This document shows, in pieces, positions 36,858 through 41,794 of a stretch of DNA of 41,794 bases (within the stretch, counting starts at the first letter, position 1; each line of letters opens with the position of its first letter). Source of the DNA: Winogradskya humida. Its GTDB lineage: Bacteria > Actinomycetota > Actinomycetes > Mycobacteriales > Micromonosporaceae. A program made the position numbers and the translations under genes. The notes under the pieces are model-generated. The model did not search any database. It had not been told where the DNA came from and saw only the letters and a program-made list of their open reading frames with translations. The stretch covers positions 1 to 41,794 of the forward strand of contig NZ_BOMN01000007.1 of the NCBI RefSeq assembly GCF_016862215.1. Reading direction: 5' to 3'.

Positions 36858-38162
36858 TTAACGCTCGTCGGCGGGGGCGGCAGCTTCGTCGTCCGCCTTG
36901 CTACCAGCGGGGGCGTCGCTCTTCGCAGCAGGCGCAACGGCGGGCTCGGCCGGCTCAGCGGCCTTGGCGGACTCGGCAACCTCAACGGGCTTGGCCGGCT
37001 CAACGGGCTTGGCCGGCTCAGCGGCCTTGGCCGGCTTTGCGAAGGCGGAAACCTCAGGCGCAGGTGCGGGTCCGGCGGCAGGCTCAACAGCCGGCTTGGC
37101 GACGGACACCGCGACGGGAACGGGTTCGGGTTCGGGTTCGCTTCCGGGTGCGGCGGGCGCGAGGATTCCCGTACGTTCGTACACCCGGAACTCTTCCTCG
37201 CTCACCACCCGGTAAGCCTTCGGAGCCTTCGCCGGCTCCTTGTCCGGACCACCGGCGACGTCGACCTGGCTGATGTCGCTCTCGGCTGCGGCCACGGGTG
37301 CGGTGGCGGGGGCGTCGATCGGCACGACGTACTCGCGGGGACCCTTGACGAGCAGGAAGTAGATCAGCGCCGCGAGGAACACGATGATCGCGGTGAAGAC
37401 GTTGAGCCGGATGCCGAAGAAGTGGTTGGCGTCGTCGACGCGCAGCATCTCGATCCAGAACCGGCCGGCGGTGTACGCCATGACGTAGATCGCGAACGCC
37501 CGGCCCTTGCCGAACTTGTACTTGCGGTCCAGGGCCCACACCAGCACCGCGACGCCGATGTCCCACAGGGCCTCGTACAGGAAGGTGGGCTGGTAGAGGC
37601 CCGGCAGAGTCACGGCCTTGCCGTCGATGACGGTGGCGTGACCCGGGTTAGAACGGTCCATGTCGTGCACCTGCAGGCCCCACGGCAACGTGGTGGCCTT
37701 GCCGTAGAGCTCGTTGTTGAACCAGTTGCCGAAGCGGCCGACGGCCTGGCTGAGCGGCAGGGCGGGCGCGAGCGCGTCGGCGAAGACCGAGAGCGGCAGG
37801 CCGAGCTGGCGGGCGGCAAGCCAGGCACCGAGTGCGCCACCGGCCACCGCGCCCCAGATGCCGAGGCCGCCCTCCCAGATCTGGAAGATCCGGAACGGCT
37901 CACCGCCGGCGCCGAAGTACTCGGCGGGCGACGTGATGACGTGGTAGATCCGGGCGCCGACGATGCCGAACGGCACGGCCCAGACCGCCATGTCCAGCGA
38001 GGCCCAGGGCGCCACACCGCGGCGGCGCAGGCGTTGCTCCATGACCAGGACACCCACGACGATGCCCAGCACGATGCAGAGCGCGTACGCCCGGACGGGC
38101 AGGCCCAGCAGGTGCCACACCGACGTCGTCGGACTGGGGATGGAGGCGTAGTCGTAGTTCAC
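36858..38162 (-). CDS. lgt: Prolipoprotein diacylglyceryl transferase with long Ala/Pro/Glu-rich tail
   Basis: This enzyme transfers diacylglycerol from phosphatidylglycerol to the lipobox Cys of prolipoproteins, the first step in lipoprotein maturation. It would act on the lipoproteins encoded in this window. The membrane core (about 1-285, seven helices) has VRAYALCIVLGIVVG, IWEGGLGIWGAVAGG, the Lgt signature VGRFGNWFNNELYG and the periplasmic PTFLYEALWDIGV. The last about 145 residues are Ala/Pro/Glu/Lys-rich with repeated AKPVEPAKP-like segments and are probably disordered and cytoplasmic; such tails are common in actinobacterial Lgt. The start is GTG at 38160-38162. It is 23 nt downstream of trpA, a gene order conserved in actinomycetes. 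Confidence 0.96.
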   Translation of the reverse strand: MNYDYASIPSPTTSVWHLLGLPVRAYALCIVLGIVVGVLVMEQRLRRRGVAPWASLDMAVWAVPFGIVGARIYHVITSPAEYFGAGGEPFRIFQIWEGGLGIWGAVAGGALGAWLAARQLGLPLSVFADALAPALPLSQAVGRFGNWFNNELYGKATTLPWGLQVHDMDRSNPGHATVIDGKAVTLPGLYQPTFLYEALWDIGVAVLVWALDRKYKFGKGRAFAIYVMAYTAGRFWIEMLRVDDANHFFGIRLNVFTAIIVFLAALIYFLLVKGPREYVVPIDAPATAPVAAAESDISQVDVAGGPDKEPAKAPKAYRVVSEEEFRVYERTGILAPAAPGSEPEPEPVPVAVSVAKPAVEPAAGPAPAPEVSAFAKPAKAAEPAKPVEPAKPVEVAESAKAAEPAEPAVAPAAKSDAPAGSKADDEAAAPADER

Positions 38163-38185
38163 GCGCGCACCCTACCGCCTTGCCA

Positions 38186-38992
38186 CTAGGCGGGCTGGCC
38201 CGCGCGTACACCTTCTGCCAACTCGGCACTCAGCGCGCGCAGCCGCTGATGCCCGGTCGCCAGATCGGGGGCCTCGAGCACACACCGGATGAGCGCGCTG
38301 CCGACGATCACGCCGTCGGCGAACGCGGCGACCTCGGCGGCCTGCGCACCGGTGCCGACACCGAGACCCACGCCGACGGGCAGGTCCGGGGCGGCGGCGC
38401 GGATGCGGGCGACCAGCTCGGGGGCCTGCGACGAGACGCTGGTCCGCGCGCCGGTGACCCCCATGAGGGCGGTGGCGTAGACGAAGCCCCGGCAGTTGGC
38501 GACCGTCATGGCCAGCCGCTCGTCGGTCGACGACGGCGAGACCAGGAACGTCTTGTCGATCGCGTACCTGTCGGCGGCGGCGATCCACTCGCCGGCCTCG
38601 TCGGGGATCAGGTCCGGCGTGATCATGCCGGTGGCACCCGCCGAGGCGAGGTCGCGGGCGAACGCGTCGACGCCGTACTTCTCGATCGGGTTCCAGTAGG
38701 TCATCAGCACGACCGTGGCGCCGGTGGCGGAGACAGCCTCGATGATCTTGAGAGTGTCCCGGGTGCGGACGCCGGCGGCCAGGGCGATGTCGCTCGCCTT
38801 CTGGATCACCGGCCCGTCCATCACCGGATCGGAGTACGGCAGCTCGACCTCGATGACGTCACAGCCGGCCTCGGCCATGGCGACCATCGACGTGATCGAG
38901 TCGTCGACCGTGGGGAACCCCGCGGGCATGCAGCCGACGAGGACCGACCGGCCCTCCGCCTTGGCCTTACCGAACGTCGCGGCGATGCTCAC
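38186..38992 (-). CDS. trpA: Tryptophan synthase alpha chain
   Basis: The alpha subunit splits indole-3-glycerol phosphate to indole and glyceraldehyde-3-phosphate. The 268-residue TIM barrel has catalytic Glu48 and Asp59 in [19 protein letters not shown] (11 apart as in the E. coli pair 49/60) and phosphate-binding [30 protein letters not shown]. The GTG at 38990-38992 overlaps the trpB stop by 4 nt (GTGA), consistent with 1:1 synthesis of the complex. Confidence 0.97.
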   Translation of the reverse strand: MSIAATFGKAKAEGRSVLVGCMPAGFPTVDDSITSMVAMAEAGCDVIEVELPYSDPVMDGPVIQKASDIALAAGVRTRDTLKIIEAVSATGATVVLMTYWNPIEKYGVDAFARDLASAGATGMITPDLIPDEAGEWIAAADRYAIDKTFLVSPSSTDERLAMTVANCRGFVYATALMGVTGARTSVSSQAPELVARIRAAAPDLPVGVGLGVGTGAQAAEVAAFADGVIVGSALIRCVLEAPDLATGHQRLRALSAELAEGVRAGQPA

Positions 38993-40230
38993 GTCACTTC
39001 CCCCGGCACGATGACCTCGTTCTCATCAAGAATTCCGAAGTACGCCCCGGCGGTGTGCACGTCCTTGTCGCCACGCCCGGACAGGTTGATGATCATCGTC
39101 GCCGGACGGCCCAGCTCGGCGGCGAGCCGCGGGGCGATCTTCGCGGCGCCGGCCAGCGCGTGCGCGCTCTCGATCGCCGGGATGATGCCCTCGGTGCGGC
39201 ACAGCAGCTGGAACGCGGACATCGCCTCCGCGTCGGTGACCGGCTCGTAGCTCGCCCGGCCCGTGTCGTGCAGCCACGCGTGCTCCGGCCCGACACCCGG
39301 GTAGTCGAGCCCGGCCGAGATGGAGTGCGACTCCTTCGTCTGCCCGTCCTCGTCCTGCAGCAGGTACGTGCGGTTGCCGTGCAGCACACCGACCGAACCA
39401 CCGGTGATCGACGCAGCGTGCCGCCCGGTCTCGATGCCGTCGCCGCCGGCCTCGAAGCCGTACAGCCGCACACCCTCGTCCGGGACGAACGCGTGGAAGA
39501 TGCCGATCGCGTTCGACCCGCCACCGACACACGCGACGACCGCGTCGGGCAGCTTGCCGATCCTGTCCAGGATCTGCCCGCGGGCCTCGATGCCGATGCC
39601 GCCCACGAAGTCCCGGACGATCTCCGGGAACGGGTGCGGGCCGGCCGCCGTGCCGAGCAGATAGTGCGTGGTGTCGACGCTGGAGACCCAGTCCCGCAGC
39701 GCCTCGTTCAGCGCGTCCTTCAACGTCCGCGAGCCGTTCGTGACGGGCACGACGGTGGCGCCGAGCATCCGCATCCGCGCGACGTTCAGCGCCTGCCGCT
39801 CGGTGTCCATCTCGCCCATGTAGACGACGCATTCCAGGTCGAGCAGCGCGGCGGCGGTGGCACTGGCGACGCCGTGCTGGCCGGCGCCCGTCTCCGCGAT
39901 CACCCGCGGCTTGCCCATCCGCTTCGCGAGCAGCGCCTGGCCGAGCACGTTGCGGACCTTGTGCGCGCCGGTGTGGTTCAGGTCCTCACGCTTGAGGAAC
40001 ACCTCCGCACCGATGGCCTCGGAGAGCCGTTCGGCGCGGTAGAGCAGGGACGGCGTACCCGCGTAATCGCGCAACAGACCGGTGAAGCGCTCCTGGAAGA
40101 CGGGGTCGTTCTTTGCCGATCGGTACGCGGCCTCGAGCTCGTCGAGCGCACCTACGAGCGCCTCGGGCACGAACCGCCCGCCGAACTGCCCGAAATGTCC
40201 GGAAAGATCGGGCAGTACGGGTGCACTCAT
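38989..40230 (-). CDS. trpB: Tryptophan synthase beta chain
   Basis: This PLP enzyme condenses indole with serine to tryptophan. The 413-residue protein has the PLP lysine in [13 protein letters not shown] (K91), catalytic [18 protein letters not shown], phosphate cup VGGGSNAIG and [16 protein letters not shown] (monovalent cation region). The length is as usual for TrpB1. The ATG at 40228-40230 overlaps the trpC stop (ATGA). Confidence 0.98.
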   Translation of the reverse strand: MSAPVLPDLSGHFGQFGGRFVPEALVGALDELEAAYRSAKNDPVFQERFTGLLRDYAGTPSLLYRAERLSEAIGAEVFLKREDLNHTGAHKVRNVLGQALLAKRMGKPRVIAETGAGQHGVASATAAALLDLECVVYMGEMDTERQALNVARMRMLGATVVPVTNGSRTLKDALNEALRDWVSSVDTTHYLLGTAAGPHPFPEIVRDFVGGIGIEARGQILDRIGKLPDAVVACVGGGSNAIGIFHAFVPDEGVRLYGFEAGGDGIETGRHAASITGGSVGVLHGNRTYLLQDEDGQTKESHSISAGLDYPGVGPEHAWLHDTGRASYEPVTDAEAMSAFQLLCRTEGIIPAIESAHALAGAAKIAPRLAAELGRPATMIINLSGRGDKDVHTAGAYFGILDENEVIVPGEVT

Positions 40231-41066
40231 CGGACCGGCCTCGGCGTAGCGGGATGGTTACCGGCGTTGACCAGCTCGGCGACCGCGTCACGAGGACTCT
40301 TCTGGGTGACCAGGCCCTCGCCGACCAGCACCGCGTCGGCACCCGCGGAGGCGTACCGGATCAGGTCGTGCGGACCGCGCACCCCCGACTCGGCGATCTT
40401 CACGACGTTGTTCGGCAGCCCCGGCGCGATCCGCTCGAAGACGGACCGGTCCACCTCGAGAGTCCGCAGGTCCCGGGCGTTCACCCCGATGACCTGGGCA
40501 CCCGCGTCCAGTGCCCGGTCGGCCTCTTCCTCGTTGTGCACCTCGACGAGCGCGGTCATGCCCAGCGACTCGATCCGCTCCAGCAGACCGGTCAGCACGT
40601 TCTGCTCGAGCGCCGCCACGATCAGCAGGACGAGGTCGGCACCGTGGGCGCGGGCCTCGTGGATCTGATAACTGGAGACGACGAAGTCCTTGCGAAGCAC
40701 CGGCACGCCCACCGCCGCGCGCACCGCGGCCAGGTCGGCGAGCGAACCGCCGAACCACCGGCCCTCGGTCAGCACGCTGATACAGCGCGCACCGCCGGCC
40801 GCATACTCGCCCGCCAGCACCGCCGGGTCGGGGATGTCGGCCAGCGCACCCTTGGACGGCGACGACCGCTTCACTTCCGCGATCACTGCCACCCCGGGCT
40901 TGCGCAACGCCGCGTACGCGTCGATCGCCGGCGGAGCCGCCGCCGCGAGCTCGCGAACCTGGTCCAGCGAAACTTTCTCCTGCCGGGCCGCTACGTCTTC
41001 GCGTACCCCCTCGAGGATCTCCTCGAGCACATTCTGCGGTCCCGCACCACGCTGATCGGATGTCAC
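40227..41066 (-). CDS. trpC: Indole-3-glycerol phosphate synthase
   Basis: This enzyme closes the indole ring from carboxyphenylaminodeoxyribulose phosphate. The 279-residue TIM barrel has [15 protein letters not shown] (catalytic Lys), [59 protein letters not shown] and [10 protein letters not shown]. It is monofunctional, not fused to TrpF. The GTG at 41064-41066 has GGAG about 8 nt upstream. It is the first gene of trpC-trpB-trpA-lgt in this window; trpE may lie outside. The upstream region is divergent to a small plus-strand gene. Confidence 0.97.
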   Translation of the reverse strand: MTSDQRGAGPQNVLEEILEGVREDVAARQEKVSLDQVRELAAAAPPAIDAYAALRKPGVAVIAEVKRSSPSKGALADIPDPAVLAGEYAAGGARCISVLTEGRWFGGSLADLAAVRAAVGVPVLRKDFVVSSYQIHEARAHGADLVLLIVAALEQNVLTGLLERIESLGMTALVEVHNEEEADRALDAGAQVIGVNARDLRTLEVDRSVFERIAPGLPNNVVKIAESGVRGPHDLIRYASAGADAVLVGEGLVTQKSPRDAVAELVNAGNHPATPRPVR

Positions 41067-41372
41067 CGAACGACTCCCCTCTCCGGGTGTCCTCGGCCCG
41101 ATGCTAGGTGGCGGCCGTCCTGTCCAGCCCTCCGGGGTATGGCGATCCTCACGAGATGGACTGCGGCATAATGCGCTGCCGGGCGACAGATGTCATATCT
41201 GTCACACCCGTCCCACGCGTGTCGCTGCACCCACCTGCGGCACCCTGGATGATCGGTTGACCCCGGAAGACTGTGACGGTGGCGTCACCCGGCCGAAATA
41301 CGGCTCCGGCACCCTGGGCTTCAGGCAAACTGGTTCTGGTCCCTGGCGCCGACAGGTCTGTGGAGTCCTGAC
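41067..41372. other. Divergent intergenic region between trpC and a small gene
   Basis: A 306-bp region without a gene. It contains one perfect inverted repeat (listed separately) and presumably both promoters. I see no obvious leader peptide rich in Trp codons and no T-box. Confidence 0.6.
41185..41203. promoter_or_regulatory. Perfect inverted repeat upstream of trpC
   Basis: GACAGAT (41185-41191), GTCAT, ATCTGTC (41197-41203). It lies about 120 bp before trpC and 170 bp before the plus-strand gene, in a local AT-richer patch. It is an operator candidate; its regulator is unknown. Confidence 0.5.
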
Positions 41373-41618
41373 ATGACTGCTACTGAGAGTGGCTTCGCTG
41401 CCGCCTCCCGCACCTTTGTCTCCCGCACCGCCGAGTTCCTCACCGGCATGGAGCGCAGAGTGATGGGCAACGCCCGCACCGCCCAGAGCAACGCCTACGA
41501 GGCAATGCTCGCCGACCGCGCCCGCGCCCAGGCCCGCGCGGACATGGACGCCATGGTCGCCGCCCTCGCCGCAGCCCCTCGCCCCCGCAACAACACCCGC
41601 ACCCGCGTCGCCCACTGA
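41373..41618 (+). CDS. Small Ala/Arg-rich helical protein, unknown function
   Basis: An 81-residue protein starting MTATESGFAAASRTFVSRTAEFLTGMERRVMGNARTAQSNAYEAMLADRARAQARADMDAMVAALAAAP and ending in a basic tail RPRNNTRTRVAH. It looks like one or two amphipathic helices. I recognise no family. A good ribosome-binding site (GGAG, 7 nt before ATG) and ordinary residue composition in the first 60 residues support it as a real gene. It is divergent from trpC. A cytoplasmic or nucleic-acid-associated role is possible from the basic tail but not shown. Confidence 0.62.
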   Translation: MTATESGFAAASRTFVSRTAEFLTGMERRVMGNARTAQSNAYEAMLADRARAQARADMDAMVAALAAAPRPRNNTRTRVAH

Positions 41619-41626
41619 CCCCGCCG

Positions 41627-41794
41627 GGTAATCCCCACAGCGCCAGCAGCCACGCCGAGCCGCGCTTCACGTTCGGTAATCCCCGCAGCTCCGGCAACGA
41701 CGCTAGGCCGCGCTTTACGTCGGGTCATCCCGCCGGTCCGGCGCATGCCGGACCGGACGCCACGTCGGGTCGTCCCGCAAGTCCAGCGCATGCC
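41627..41794. repeat. 48-bp tandem repeat, 3.6 units, reaching window edge
   Basis: Units start at 41627, 41675, 41723 (45 bp) and 41768. Each begins GGT(A/C/-)AT or GGTCGT followed by CCC, carries a GCAGC/CCGGC block and ends near ACGT(C/T)(C/G)G. Later units are more degenerate. The array begins 8 bp after the small gene's stop and runs out of the window. Confidence 0.88.

Overview
The window is chromosomal DNA from a high-GC actinomycete. GTG and TTG starts are common, GC-rich codons dominate throughout, and the gene content is core chromosomal: a CoaE-GrpB fusion, a PdtaR-like ANTAR response regulator, an actinobacterial S1, polA, pyk, gltBD and trpCBA-lgt. I infer Micromonosporaceae (Actinoplanes-like) from gene content and style; this is not proven. 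I see no insertion sequence, prophage, CRISPR array or rRNA. One tRNA, Leu(CAA), is present.

Layout. About 0.2-8.2 kb carries minus-strand housekeeping genes: terC with a yybP-ykoY Mn2+ riboswitch, uvrB, a coaE-grpB fusion and rpsA. They are separated by long repeat-rich non-coding spacers. A plus-strand block at 8.5-9.9 kb holds a SAM methyltransferase and an overlapping DUF2945/DUF3140 pair, followed by about 1 kb of repeats. An orphan ArsR regulator and polA follow on the minus strand, then a complete branched-chain amino acid type ABC operon livKHMGF (14.6-19.5 kb), whose reading frames overlap from livH to livF. Next are a sensory lipoprotein and an ANTAR response regulator with overlapping frames, tRNA-Leu with a strong terminator, an HdeD/DUF308-like membrane protein, and pyk-tesB.

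At 25.8-28.5 kb lies a small divergent cluster that I cannot match to a described system. It comprises an orphan family-3 solute-binding lipoprotein, a three-helix membrane protein with a beta-rich outer domain, and a membrane-anchored HTH protein with an outer beta-sandwich-like domain. The shared intergenic space contains inverted repeats. The last third is nitrogen and tryptophan metabolism: gltB-gltD, a GNAT acetyltransferase, an FAD monooxygenase, lgt, and trpA/trpB/trpC (transcribed C-B-A-lgt-monooxygenase). A small conserved-looking gene of unknown function and a 48-bp repeat array reach the window edge.

The most notable regulatory signals are three. First, uvrB and polA share a near-identical promoter resembling the mycobacterial RecA-independent (PafBC/RecA-NDp) motif: TGTCGTAC, an 8-nt spacer, then TANNNT. 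In each case the start codon lies 7-8 nt after the -10, which implies leaderless, co-regulated DNA-repair transcripts. Second, the terC leader has a Mn2+ riboswitch whose P1 3' strand can alternatively pair with the terC Shine-Dalgarno sequence. Third, at least eight unrelated tandem-repeat families occupy the intergenic spacers. They create many spurious open frames, and in one case include a gene's stop codon.
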